From assembly GCA_025529335.1 (NCBI GenBank), contig JAMYHX010000347.1:1-46232 (forward strand): a stretch of 46,232 bases of DNA. Direction: 5' to 3'. Below the pieces are notes generated by a model. It worked only from the letters and a program-made list of their open reading frames with translations. It made no database searches and had not been told where the DNA came from. The stretch's first letter is position 1. Every line of letters begins with the position of its first letter. Of this stretch, positions 11,901-23,063 are shown one piece after another. This stretch comes from Rhizopus sp. PT2906 (taxonomy: Eukaryota > Mucoromycota > Mucoromycetes > Mucorales > Rhizopodaceae). The translations under genes and the position numbers were made by a program.

Positions 11901-14275
11901 TGAGTGAAACGGTACTGCTAAGATCAAAGAAAGATATACATGTACTAATGCTTTTTTCCTTAGATGGAAAAGAAAATCAACGACTTCTTTCAGAATGCCA
12001 TGGTTCACGATATGCAGTGTATTGCCTATGCCTATCGCCCTATCAACACAGTGAACGATGATAGGATTCCATTTTTAAATCCAACAGACGATAAAGACGA
12101 GGATCCTGGCTGTGCTTTTGTCGTGTTGCCATACAAGCCTCCAAGCTCGGACAGTTCAGATAGCTCAGATAGTGATACAAGCAGCAGCAATAGCAGTCGC
12201 TCGTCAAAGAAGAAAGCATTAAAGAGAGCAAAACCGGTAGAAAAACAGGAAGAGCAGCAACTAAAAGATTTAGCATTTGGCAACAGTGATTCTGAGACGG
12301 ATACGACAGATTATTCGTTTGAAGAGGATGAGCCCGTAGATGAACAAGAGGAGGCTGCATTTTACAAGGAGGCTGTCAAAGGACAAATTTTCTTGGGAAT
12401 GGCAGCCATGTGTCATCAGCCCAAACAGGTAGGTAGCCATTAATAAAGCAATTGCAGTTCCTAAAAGATTATAAAAGAACGTTGTGGATTTCATTGAGGA
12501 TCTTGGCCTTGCAGGAATACGTTTTGTCTATTTCTCCACAACTGCAGAAAGAGAGTCCAAAGGTAATCATTGACTTTTTTTTTTCTCAGTGGGGAGAGAG
12601 GATTGACAATATTTTTTTTCATTAGCTTTCGCAGAAAGGTTAGGTCTCGAGACAGATTGGAATAGCTGCATACTTTTGTCCAATCCTAATGACGAGGACA
12701 ACTTTGGTAATGGCTACCTTCAAACACACGATATCAAAGCCCAGCTTCCACGAGGCATAGATCAGATACGGCCTCATCTAGAAGCAGTGGATGATATACC
12801 GCTTCATGTATCCTTGTTTGCTGAATGCACGCCGCTTGCTATGAAAGAAATGATTAGAATATTTCAGGAAAACGGGGAAGTTGTATGTTCTATAGGTAAT
12901 GCACTTAATACTAAAAGCACAGAATCATTTGCCTTGGTAAGTAATATATACGCATATTGACATATGAAATTTTAGTAACATTGTTTATTTTGCTAGTCGG
13001 ATATCAGCATTGGAATGGAGCCCATGCATACTCGTGCACAGAGTAAAGGTCGACTGACGACAAATGATCGGCAGCCACCGCTGGCTGTGGGTGCATCCCT
13101 GTGTAGTCTACCCTGTGGGTTATTTATGCAATACGAAACAAGTCTGTATGCCGTAACCCAGCTCATCCGTGATGCTCGAAGATTACTTGGCTGTGTACGA
13201 ATGGTAAGAGAATCGGATTATGTTGTGGGACGTTAACTAATACACGCATTTAGGGGTTTGCTTTTTATGCTGCTGGATGCATGTCTATTGTCTTGATGTT
13301 ATTGCTAAGTTTTTGCTTCTTATTTCCACCCATCCTTACTGGCTATCAAATCTTGTGGATTATGTGGATCATCCTTCCTATCTTGTCCATGTCGATGCTC
13401 TTTACACCCCATGATGACAGTATTATGCTTCTTATGCCAGGTTAAGTACATACATATATTGATTTGGTTAATACTAAGACTTATTGTAACAGGTAAAAAT
13501 ATTGAACACCTTCAAGACTTTTGGAGGTTTATGTACTACTTTGTCCTCCGTTTCATTTTGATTATTGCCATGTGCATAGTTATCTATTCTCTGTAAGGAG
13601 GAACAATTACTTAATCGAACTAAATTTTTCTAAAGCTAGCTTTGTATAGAACACTTGTCTATTCGCTTGGCATAAACGTATCCGAAATCTTTGGAAAATT
13701 TGGGGCTAATGGCTGGTATCACTGGACGCCTGAAGAACAATGGGCAGTTATCTATGCTCAAAACTTTCTTCTCATTTCTTTTGTTTGGTATCTTGGTAAA
13801 GTAGATATTCCATATAAACAAATTCACAACTAACTATTGAATACAATAGCTTTCATATCTTACTCATTTCTTCATCGTACAGCTTCTATTATTGAGTTTA
13901 TACCTTTTCGAAATACAGTCTGGATTGGCGCCTTCTTTGTTAGGTAAGTCAAGGAGAGAAAGAGATGTTTTTACTGACCAATCAACAGCATTGCACTACA
14001 ATTCTGTTTCTGTGCAGTCTCGCTTGCGCACGGACCATTCGAATTATCCAGCTTCCCTTGGTTTATTTACTTTTTAGGCTTTGCTTGGCCTATTGTATTG
14101 ATACCTGTTCAAGAAGTTGTAAAGATGCATGACAGTAAGGAGTTCACTCGATTTCAAAAACGATCCAAGCTTGAATTTAGTACAAAGGTAAGAAGAGGGA
14201 AAAAAAAAAGGAAAGAGTGATACATGTATTCTAACTTGTATTTTTGAAAAGCTTGGTATGCACTCACCTCTTTAA
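8766..14275 (+). CDS. TMEM94-like P-type-ATPase-related membrane protein
   Basis: Eighteen exons join in frame to 1509 residues: 8766-9607, 9670-9737, 9802-10073, 10123-11115, 11165-11295, 11359-11492, 11567-11740, 11814-11911, 11964-12428, 12478-12562, 12626-12936, 12997-13203, 13254-13440, 13493-13592, 13650-13795, 13850-13943, 13989-14187 and 14252-14275. The N-terminal ~280 residues are acidic and Ser-rich with a ~20-residue polyserine run. Two membrane hairpins, an actuator-like LLVEGDVVEM segment, the aspartate motif CCLDKEGTIAN, and a C-terminal six-helix bundle ending KLGMHSPL follow the order of animal TMEM94, an endoplasmic-reticulum protein linked to magnesium handling. The canonical hinge GDGxND is replaced by SIGNALN, so a classical ATPase cycle is doubtful. 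Transport role here is inference. Confidence 0.85.
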
Positions 14276-15404
14276 AATAAACACTCTATTTAATAAAAAC
14301 AAAGATATTCATTTGAAAATGAGGATTACCTTTATGAGCGAATTGTTGCTAATGTTTGCTAGTCTATGAATCACTTGAATAAATATTTACCCTTGAACAT
14401 TTTCGTCAGGATGCATGATAGACCATGCATTCGATGTATTGTTAGTACTAGCTATCAAATCTATACTTGATCATATCCGTCCATCTTCGTTTCAAAAATT
14501 AATGTAAAAGCTTGATCTCATCAAGATGCAGTTTGTTTTAATATTCCATTCAGTTTACTGCCATGTTAGCGTCCAATCGCATCTTTGCTGAATCTTTTCC
14601 TCACTATTCCTTTCAAAAAGATGGAATTATGTCTTCTTCAGTAATAAAGTACACCGCTTAAGCTATAAACAATATTATCTAAGAAAAGACGACATCAATT
14701 CCAAAACTGACTGTAATATGCCTACCCTTTAAAAGTTTTTCAAGTTTCTCGGTAACAAGAAGGAAACAAGACAATAACTGGCCCTCAGGCTACTCGGCTT
14801 TGCTCAGAATAATGTAGCGATTCATATTGCTTCTTACTGTTGTTGACGGAACAAAGACTAAAAGCGAGAGCATGAATCACTCAAATAGTCAGTAATTGGT
14901 TACAAATCACAGTTTGATATGACTTGTTGTCCCCTTTCCTTTTTGCATATAAAAATTGCTTTGGAAATTCTGCAGAAGGTCAAATGGGACATTTATTTTT
15001 CCAAAAAAAAAAAAAAAAAAGCGCGATTTATAAAAGACGCAATAGAAAATCTTTTGTATTATAAAAAACAGCCAATTTAATAATGGTTGACATGGAAACG
15101 ATATACGCTGTGAGGAATCCAAGGAAACAAAAGACCAACGAAAATGTTGTAGCTTTTTAAGGTATAATTTTGCACATACACATTTATAAATATAAATATA
15201 TACAAGTGCAGCCTGATTACTTGTGATTGATGAAACTTATTTGTTGTCAGTGTTCTTTATTTAATAAAACATTTTTTTCCCTTATCTCCAAGAATAAAGC
15301 AAAAAGAGCAAATTATCGTCTGGATAAATATTCTACTTCAACCATACAATTTTCTGGTGTTGCACATTCAATTTTCTTTTTCCTTCTTCTTTTTTAATAT
15401 TTAA
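14276..15404. other. Intergenic gap, no gene seen
   Basis: About 1.1 kb between TMEM94-like and the Zds-like gene. I see stops in all frames, an A tract at 15002-15019 and a CT-rich stretch just before the next ATG that could be its core promoter. No tRNA-like cloverleaf or conserved motif was recognised. Confidence 0.5.
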
Positions 15405-16929
15405 ATGAATGATATTTTAACAGAAAGAAATAATCAGCAATTGACTACAGATTATGACTTGTATGCCAACTTACTTTTGTCAAACTTACTTGACAAAGAA
15501 GAAGAGACGAAAGAAGAACAGAAAGAACAGGACGAAGAGAAACCTATCGACTTGACCAACGATGTTATTTGGTAAGTGGATATTGTCCCTCCCTTCTTGT
15601 ATTTATATTGACTTGGGTCAAAAAGGGTCCCGGCTGATAAGCATCCTCAGATCGCACCAATTGAATTTGCAAAGTTTATTGAAGTCCATGGAGCTAATAC
15701 ACCAGTGAGAAGAAGGTCATCAAGCTTACAGCGAAGAAAATCTGTTCTGTCACAATCACATACATTTGAAGACGATGAGTTTAGACATAACCTGCAGGTA
15801 TCAGATGAATCTAGAGGTAACAATAGAGAGAGAGAAAAAAAGGGGACATTTATGAGCTAAAATGTTTGTAATACCAGATGATATGCTGTTTGACCGCAAC
15901 TCTAGCTCAGTAGATAATTCACCTATACTTGCACATATACCAGACAAGACTCTACTTCGTCGATCTGCTTTTTCTGCAAGAGGAAGAAGCAGGAGGAGCA
16001 CAGCCAAGACAAAGAGATCAACATCAGAGAGAAGACCAGCTTCTTCTACTGCAGACACATGGGATAAATCAGAAGGCGTTAGTCTCTATGACCAACCGGT
16101 CAACATGAGTGAATGGATAGATTTAGGAAGCGCCAGTCTTGAATCCGATGATAGTTCTCAACGAGGAATACTCTCACGTGTGCATGATGCGGAGTCGCAA
16201 CTTAGGTCACAAATCAATAATGAACAAGAAGAAGAGCAAGTAAAGGAGAGGGAGTCAATAGAGATAAAGAGGCCCACCATGGTGCGGCCACCGCCAATAT
16301 TGAATACAAAATCGGAATTAATTGAAAAGAGGCCATCGTGGTTTACAGGATTATTTCATACAAAGCAAGGAAAGCTAATGAATAACCTGAACAACAAACA
16401 ATTTTCTAATCTTGCAACATTATTTACACGTTCATTGAAATCTCAAAATAATAATACCATGGCAACTAATGCGACTAATAAAAAAAAGAAACCCAGCAGG
16501 CTGGAAATAACCTCATCCACATCATCACCAACATCAATAAGACCATCAGCCACTACTACTACTACTACTACTACTACTATTGCATATAATTCTAATCGGT
16601 TACCCCTTCATGTTGAACGTGCAATCTATCGACTATCACACATGAAACTTGCAGATCCAAAACGACCTTTACGTCAGCAAGTACTTATATCCAATTTAAT
16701 GTTTTGGTACCTTTCAATTCAGCAAACTATCCTAGTTCAAAACTACAACAATAGTAGCAATGCCAATAGCATGGAAGATATTTATTCAGTCCCCCCACCT
16801 CAACAACAACAGCGAAAAGTTAGTAAAATGTCACGAATAATCAATGCAGCCAAGAAACGTACACAACAACCTGAAAGGCATATTCAATTTGAAGAAGATG
16901 ATTTACCTTTAAGTCATTATAAAACTTAA
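15405..16929 (+). CDS. Zds-type regulator of PP2A
   Basis: Three exons (15405-15571, 15626-15816, 15878-16929) encode 469 residues. Two blocks point to the Zds1/Zds2 family: an N-terminal IWVPADKHPQIAPIEFAKF motif across the first splice, and near residues 365-405 the C-terminal Zds domain with LPLHVERAIYRLSHMKL followed by PKRPLRQQVLISNLMFWYL. In yeast that domain binds Cdc55, the B subunit of PP2A, keeps it cytoplasmic and so controls mitotic entry and exit, polarity and cell-wall signalling. The middle is disordered, basic and Ser/Thr-rich, with a polythreonine run just before the domain. It is 160 bases upstream of a PPZ phosphatase gene on the same strand. Family identity rests on remembered motifs. 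Confidence 0.72.
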
Positions 16930-17089
16930 TTTTGAAACCCAGTCTTATGATTTTATATTATAAAACCTTAATCCTGTTTTCCCTTTTTGCTTTCTTTTTC
17001 TTTTTTTTTTTCCCTTTTTCCCTATACATATTTCAGGAGTAAAAGAAAAAGAAATAAAGAAATAGAAATAGAGCGACAGAAAGAAGCAA

Positions 17090-18614
17090 ATGGGAAACAA
17101 TGTTTCAACAAAGAACTCAAAAAAAGAAAAGAGGGCAGCAAAGAGCAAGAGTATGCCGTTACCTCCTCGTATCGAAATAGAAAACGAGCACTCTACAAAT
17201 ACAGCCCACTCTGTCAGCTCTATTCTGCTTACATCCAACAATTATCAACAGCAACAACAACAAGAAAATACCTTATCCCAATTAAACCCTGAGTATCCTC
17301 TTCCCAAGCAAGAACCATTACAGGGGAAAGTGGAAAACCTTCAGCAACATAAAGCATTAGAAACATCAGATTTCTGGCCACCCAAGGGACAAAAACTACA
17401 ACAAGATGACATGAACCAACTGACAGTCGGCTCGGTCAATCAGCTAACTGTGAACTCGATATCAAGCGAGTATTCTTCAACAACCAATATTGATGAATAC
17501 ATCAATCGCCTCTTAGATGCTGGTTATTCATCCAAAGTGTCCAAGACGTTATGTTTACGACATTCAGAAGTCACTGCGATCTGTAGGGCTGTTATGGATA
17601 TATTTTTGAGTCAACCTGTACGTCTAGAATTGATAGCATCATCGTTGTAACTAACCTTTTTAAGTCCTTGCTGGAGCTTTCACCTCCTGTAAAAGTAGTG
17701 GGTGATACACATGGACAATATACCGACTTGATTAGATTATTTGAAATGGGTGGATTTCCCCCGTCTGCCAATTACCTCTTTTTAGGCGACTATGTGGATA
17801 GAGGAAAGCAGAGTTTGGAGACCATTCTACTATTGTTTTGTTACAAGATCAAGTATCCAGAGAATTTTTTCTTACTACGAGGAAATCATGAATGTGCCAA
17901 TGTTACCAAAGGTAGACTACTTCTCTTATTTTGGAATGAAAAATCGTGTTTTTGACAATTTTTTTTATTTGATAGTTTATGGATTCTATGATGAATGCAA
18001 GCGTCGTTTGAGCGCTAAAATGTGGCGTACATTTGTAGATGTCTTTAATACCCTCCCCATTGCAGCTCTAGTTGCTGGTAAAATATTTTGTGTGCATGGT
18101 GGGCTAAGCCCTTCCTTACATAGTATGGATGAAATACGTAATATCCAAAGACCTACAGATGTACCTGATTATGGATTACTTAATGATCTCCTCTGGTCGG
18201 ACCCTGCTGAAATTGAAGGCGATTGGGAAGATAATGAGCGAGGCGTGTCTTATGTGTTTGGCAAAAAGGTCATCAATGAATTTCTATCAAAGTTTGATTT
18301 AGACTTGGTGTGTCGAGCTCACATGGTATGTATCCTTTCTTTCTCTTTACATCTAGAATATTAAGCTTATCTTTTATTATAAGGTTGTTGAAGATGGTTA
18401 CGAATTTTTTGCTAATAGATCCCTTGTGACAGTATTCTCAGCGCCCAACTATTGTGGAGAGTTTGACAACTTTGGTGCTATCATGAGCGTAAACGAAGAG
18501 CTGTTATGCAGCTTTGAGTTACTGACTCCAGCCGATCATCCATTGGCTAAAGAGCGACTTAAACAGAACAAGATTAGTAATGGTAATATTAACAGTAATA
18601 ACAATAAACGATAG
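17090..18614 (+). CDS. PPZ1: PPZ-type serine/threonine phosphatase
   Basis: Four exons (17090-17617, 17665-17911, 17976-18325, 18384-18614) encode 451 residues. The start MGNNVS fits N-myristoylation, as in yeast Ppz1. A disordered, Gln- and Ser-rich N-terminus of ~145 residues precedes the PPP catalytic domain, with GDYVDRG, RGNHE, the PP1/PPZ-type DLLWSDP, VSYVFG, RAHMVVEDGYEFF and SAPNYCGEFDN. The first metal motif reads GDTHGQ where GDIHGQ or GDVHGQ is usual; the metal-binding Asp and His are kept. PPZ enzymes regulate potassium transport, salt tolerance and the cell-wall pathway. The N-terminal arm is much shorter than in yeast Ppz1 (about 350 residues). GYSSKVSKTLCL favours PPZ over PP1. 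Confidence 0.9.
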
Positions 18615-18889
18615 AAATACGTCATAAAGAAGTGAGCCAAGAACTTATTAAGCCTAGAACAGCAAAAGTAGCTTTCTGTCAATTAGGCTAGTTTTTTTTG
18701 TTGTTGTTGCATAAACAGGAAGCTTGTACAGTCACTCCCAAATAAGCTTCCCGAGAAAACATTGAAATAACACAAGTTCTAGACCAACTGACGTGTATGT
18801 GTTTATACTTAAGCTTGGAATACCAGATTATGAGAAAAGAAAGGTTGAGCTGTTTATTTAAAAATAAAGGCAGTTTAATATTCAGCTAG

Positions 18890-20045
18890 ACAGTCTCTTC
18901 AGCATATGTCTCCTCTTTATATTTCTGACTAAACGTTCAGTCTTGTCCTCTTTTCTTGCAGGACAGCCCTCAATTGGTCCACATGAGTAATAAAAGACCT
19001 TTTCAATAAACCTTTCAAGCTCATTCCAAACATATTCAATGGAAACTAGGATTGTATTCAAAAAGCATTCGTGCTTAAATCAGTAAAAACAGTTACCATG
19101 TTGTTGTATAGCACTAAAAAAGCATCCCATAGTCCAAACATCGTCTCAAACTGCCATAACCTGTATCTAACGATGTTCTTCTGAAAAAATAGATGCTTGA
19201 GTCTCTCTTGCCTAGTTAAGTGCAACAATATGCCTAGATGGGATATCCTGGCTATTTTTTGAGCCTAAAGCTATAAAATCCTCGAAGTTCTATGACCCTT
19301 TCGATCATAATGATGCAATTGTTAAATACAAAGTACTATCTTCTTTCTATTGATAAACAACACGGTAAATTTTCTGTTTTTCATCAATAATCAGCCTTTA
19401 TAAGGTAGGTGATAGCATAAAATGAGCATGCTAGGAAGTGTTAACTCAAGAAGAGTAATAATTTACAGAGGAATTACAACACAGTGTCATGGCAAATATC
19501 TAACAATAATCCAAGAGTAGATCTGCCCAGCAAAACCTCAAGTTACTCTCAGTGGACACACCTAAGTCACCACTTCAGTGATGATTTAAGGGCCCATGGG
19601 ACCAATCAAGTGGCTGTGAAGTAGCTTGATCACCACCAGAGGTTGATTCTCTTTTTAGAGAGGGATATCTTGATAAAATGCTGTAGTTTGACTTTACATA
19701 AGACACTAGGATGGAGTGAATATTCAAAGCAGCATTTACATCCCTTTGCCATACCTATTATTACTCATTAAAACTAATACTCTTATCATTTACATTGCAC
19801 TTACGATATCATGATCATTTGCAGCTGGGCACAATTGCAATGCTTCAACTGTAAATGACCGGAGGATAGCCTTCAGATAAAGTTTAGTAATAGCCCTAGT
19901 ATATGACTTCATGCGTAATTTTACTTACTACTGGGTTCTCTTTACGAGCATTGCGATATTCGACAAACAACCCTCTTGTTATCGTCCAAACATCGTAAGG
20001 TAGCATTTCTCTCCTCTTGCAGACGAACTTTCTTTTTCCTTTTGA
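18890..20045 (-). pseudogene. Decayed cyclin-dependent-kinase-like gene
   Basis: No long frame survives, but in several minus-strand frames kinase pieces occur in the right order. Near 20035-20000 there is KKVRLQEERNATL, like the beta-3 strand with its catalytic lysine. Near 19835-19800 there is EALQLCPAANDHDIV, like the helix-C to beta-4 region. Near 19250-19220 there is SRHIVALN, like the activation-loop end. At 19144-19121 there is DVWTMGC, the subdomain IX signature. Near 18970 there is HVDQLRAVLQ, like the CDK DQLxRVL helix. Stops and frameshifts separate them. Together this looks like an old CDK-family pseudogene; each piece alone would be weak. Confidence 0.5.
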
Positions 20046-20186
20046 ACATAAAAAAAGTTAAAGTTATTTAATGTTACAAATACAATGATCTGCTTACTCA
20101 TGACTGCAAACAAGCTTTAAAGTTCAGAAAGAGGGGCAAAATAAGTAAATCCCGAAGTTCAGTGTTTTATGCAAATGCTGGTAAAT

Positions 20187-20323
20187 TTTTCAATAGACGA
20201 TTTTGAATTAATTTGAGGTGAATAAAAACTTGGCTAGGACAATTTAGGAAATCTTGGTACGTTTTAGGAACAGGGACAAGACAGACTAATAAACTATTTG
20301 AGATCCACAGCTAAGGCTTTTTT
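20187..20323 (+). repeat. Left arm of a long inverted repeat
   Basis: This segment reappears as its reverse complement at 24112-24238. After a ~20-base piece present only here (TGAATAAAAACTTGGCTAGG), an 85-base stretch aligns with seven mismatches, all transitions. The pair brackets the nuclease-like gene at 21426-23063. Confidence 0.8.
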
Positions 20324-20454
20324 CTACGTGTATCTTTCTTAACTTGGACGCATATGTTTCATATTATTATACCAGCTTATTTAGAATTTATACATACTGA
20401 TGATAAGCTAGGTAGCACCAGCCATTCAAGGAGCATTGGTACTCTATTTTTTTA

Positions 20455-20483
20455 ATCACCAGTCATGCTGTCGTACTGGTGAT
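20455..20483. other. Perfect 8-bp stem hairpin
   Basis: ATCACCAG at 20455-20462 and CTGGTGAT at 20476-20483 are exact reverse complements with a 13-base loop. It lies just inside the left inverted-repeat arm, in noncoding sequence. Confidence 0.6.
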
Positions 20484-21017
20484 CACAGCCGTCTGTGGAC
20501 CTCTAGCCGATAGCACCAGTGACAAATACATTTTTTGTAGCGCTTATTTAGGCTTTGGTGCGTATTTACATCAGTATCTTCAACCGCTTACTATCAATTA
20601 CCATTTTTATTATACTTTATTGCCATAAGTTTTATTATGAATATCAATCAGTTTTTGTTCAACAAAGTTTTTTTTTTTTTTTTTCAAAACAACCAAGATA
20701 AACGGTTGACATTTTAAAACAAAATATGTATGCATGACACCAGATAAAGAGGTCTTTAGAAGAAAATCAATAATAAAAGAACTTGGGAGATAACCAGCTA
20801 AATTATTTGTAGGGCTTAATCTATATCTTTCTAGTAGCAACACAACATATGGGCATAATCTAACTTCACAAATACATTTGAGTATTCGTTTGTTTTAAAG
20901 GGAAATCAATAATGTCTTTCTGCTATATATAAAAGAGTTAGTTACAAAAAATATGCTTTAGTTCTTTTTTGAATACTTATCTTAAAAAAAGGGGAGGCTA
21001 TCACTTTCTCAAACAAA

Positions 21018-21191
21018 TCTGGGACGAGGGCAGACATTTATTTGTCATCAGGTCTACAAAATAGTGTACAAGATGCGGGACGAGGGCAGACCATACAAGT
21101 ACTCTACCAGTAAACTCTACAAAGATGCGGGACGAGGGCAGACCATACAATGTGAGGACCCCATTGGAATGCGGGACGAAGGCAGACCATT
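21018..21191 (+). repeat. Four spaced copies of a GGGACGAGGGCAGACCAT repeat
   Basis: Cores start at 21021, 21077, 21129 and 21173. Copies 2 and 3 are identical over 27 bases (GATGCGGGA... to ...CCATACAA); copies 1 and 4 are shorter and diverged. Spacing is 56, 52 and 44 bases with unrelated spacers. GC content is far above the surroundings. The fourth copy is enclosed by CATTGGAA and TTCCAATG, which would pair. The array sits 235 bases upstream of the nuclease-like gene and may be protein-binding sites or subterminal transposon repeats. Confidence 0.85.
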
Positions 21192-21425
21192 TCCAATGTT
21201 GATGATTAGATCATGAAAAGCCTCCAACGTATTAAAAATTGCAAATTTTTTATTTTTAATACCGTAGCAGACCATGACGTAATGTTGTGGCTATTCATTT
21301 TAGTAGAGAGGGGCAGGTCTCTCTTTCAACTTCAGAAACAGATCACTTCAGGTCACACCTGTTTCGTTACAGGACAAGCAAATTTACGTTATCACACTTT
21401 TCGTTCTTCATTTAATCTGATTATA

Positions 21426-23063
21426 ATGCCAGACAACTACTTTCTTGATACTCCTGTTGATGACTGGTCAATTAAAACTGCTTTTACTAGGATTGAAGAA
21501 AATAATCCAAAAAACATTGCAAGAGAAAACCTGAGACTACTGAAAAGTCATCTTTATGAAGCTTTGAAAAGCAATGATTACGCGATAATAGCAGCAGCTA
21601 CTAAACTTTTACAAGACTGGAATCACAACAAGAGAGAATTAATTCCTAAAAGAAACAAAAGAGCTCCTACATACAACAATAACAATTATGGCAACGTATT
21701 TATCGTCCAACCAACTAATTCGAATGTCGTAATCAATGAATGTGCAGCATGCTCTAGCACGATTACCCCAAAAAAACACGTTATAGGCCATTAAGAAAGC
21801 GACGCTAATAGCTCTGAAAATGATTCATGGGAGAGCCTGGCAAAACAAAGAAAGAAAAGAAAGTAAGTAAATGCTTATTTATGTGGATATTATAGTGACG
21901 CTGATATTGGAAGACCTGGTTCTAATTGGGAGATCAACCAATTAAATGTTTCAAAAGTCCTCAATACTTTTAGACAAGTCTCTATACAAGGAGCTCAACT
22001 AAGAAAATTTTTGTCTGATAGTCGGGTCTTATCATTATCATATATTTTTTTACTTTCTTCTATTGACAATTGTGCCTTATCCAAGCTAGCTCCTCAAGAT
22101 CAAAAACTGATAATGAAGAATTTGAACACAAAAGAACATTTGAAGCCTGTTGATGACGAAGTTATGAATGCATGTCAAAAAATACATCATGTTTTGAACG
22201 ATGATGATATAGACAGAGACAGAGCAGAAGAAGCCGTTGATGAAATCAAATCATCAAGCCCAAACAAAAGTGTAAAGCTTGCATTAAAAATCATTTCAAG
22301 CATATTATTTAAACTAGTCGATAATCACAAGTCCAATAATCAAACACAAGGTGAAGCTATCTTAATTATTGAAAATATACGACCATTTTTAAACCACTGT
22401 ATCATTTCCCAACTTGAGGGAGTCAAATACGAATGGTAAGTTCAAACATATGATCCAAGTCAACAGGAATAAAACTTGGCGTATTTTTAAGGTTGACATA
22501 CCGGTTAGCTCTGCCTTCAGACGGACAAATCATGATTCCAGATTTGGCACCTTTTGTTGAGGTAAACTCAACCACCAATTATGAGTTATTCTTTGTTGAA
22601 GTCAAAAGAAAAGGCAAATATCAAAACAACAATCTGGAGAACGACTTGGTAAAGTTAGGAAAGGAAATGCATACAGCATTGAATAAATTGGTGAAGAAAA
22701 GAGTAAGAAATCCTGAAGTTGTCGGGTTATTAATTGAAGGTAGTATATGTTGTCAAGTTACTTTTAATATATGACTATTAAAGACTCTATGTAGATACAA
22801 AGGCGATAGCCTATAAGATGACATTGAAATACGAGGGGCTATACCAAATGATTGAAATCAGCCAGTTCAATTTCACCAGAGATAATACTGACGATATTTT
22901 ACTGATACCTGCCATTATTGAAAAACTCAGTCAGATAAAAGAAATCGTTCTGGCCACTATCAGTAATCTGTACCAATGTATCAACGGAGATGAAGAGTTG
23001 GTTGATTTAACTTCCTATACCCGTCAAGCATGCAAGACTCCTGTACCAATACTAGTCGAATAA
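21426..23063 (+). pseudogene. PD-(D/E)XK-nuclease-like gene with one in-frame stop
   Basis: Four exons (21426-21862, 21896-22435, 22492-22739, 22795-23063) keep one frame for 498 codons, except for a single TAA at 21792-21794. Coding continues directly after it (ESDANSSENDSWES), so the gene is interrupted, read through, or split into two. The first part is helical and Asn-rich with a CAAC motif; the second is mostly helical; exon 3 carries PDLAPFVE followed by ELFFVEVKRKGK. That spacing of an acidic residue and an ExK motif is like a PD-(D/E)XK nuclease core. I associate similar proteins with expanded, mobile-element-linked families of Mucoromycota, but that is recollection, not a search. It lies between inverted-repeat arms, downstream of the four-copy array. 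Confidence 0.6.

Noticed and set aside
12032..12360. Ser/Leu-rich minus-strand frames at 12.0-12.4 kb
   Set aside because: They mirror the polyserine and acidic repeat of the TMEM94-like exon and have no independent support.
21018..21191. Possible CRISPR array
   Set aside because: Only four copies, uneven spacers and diverged ends, in a eukaryotic intron-containing context with no Cas gene.
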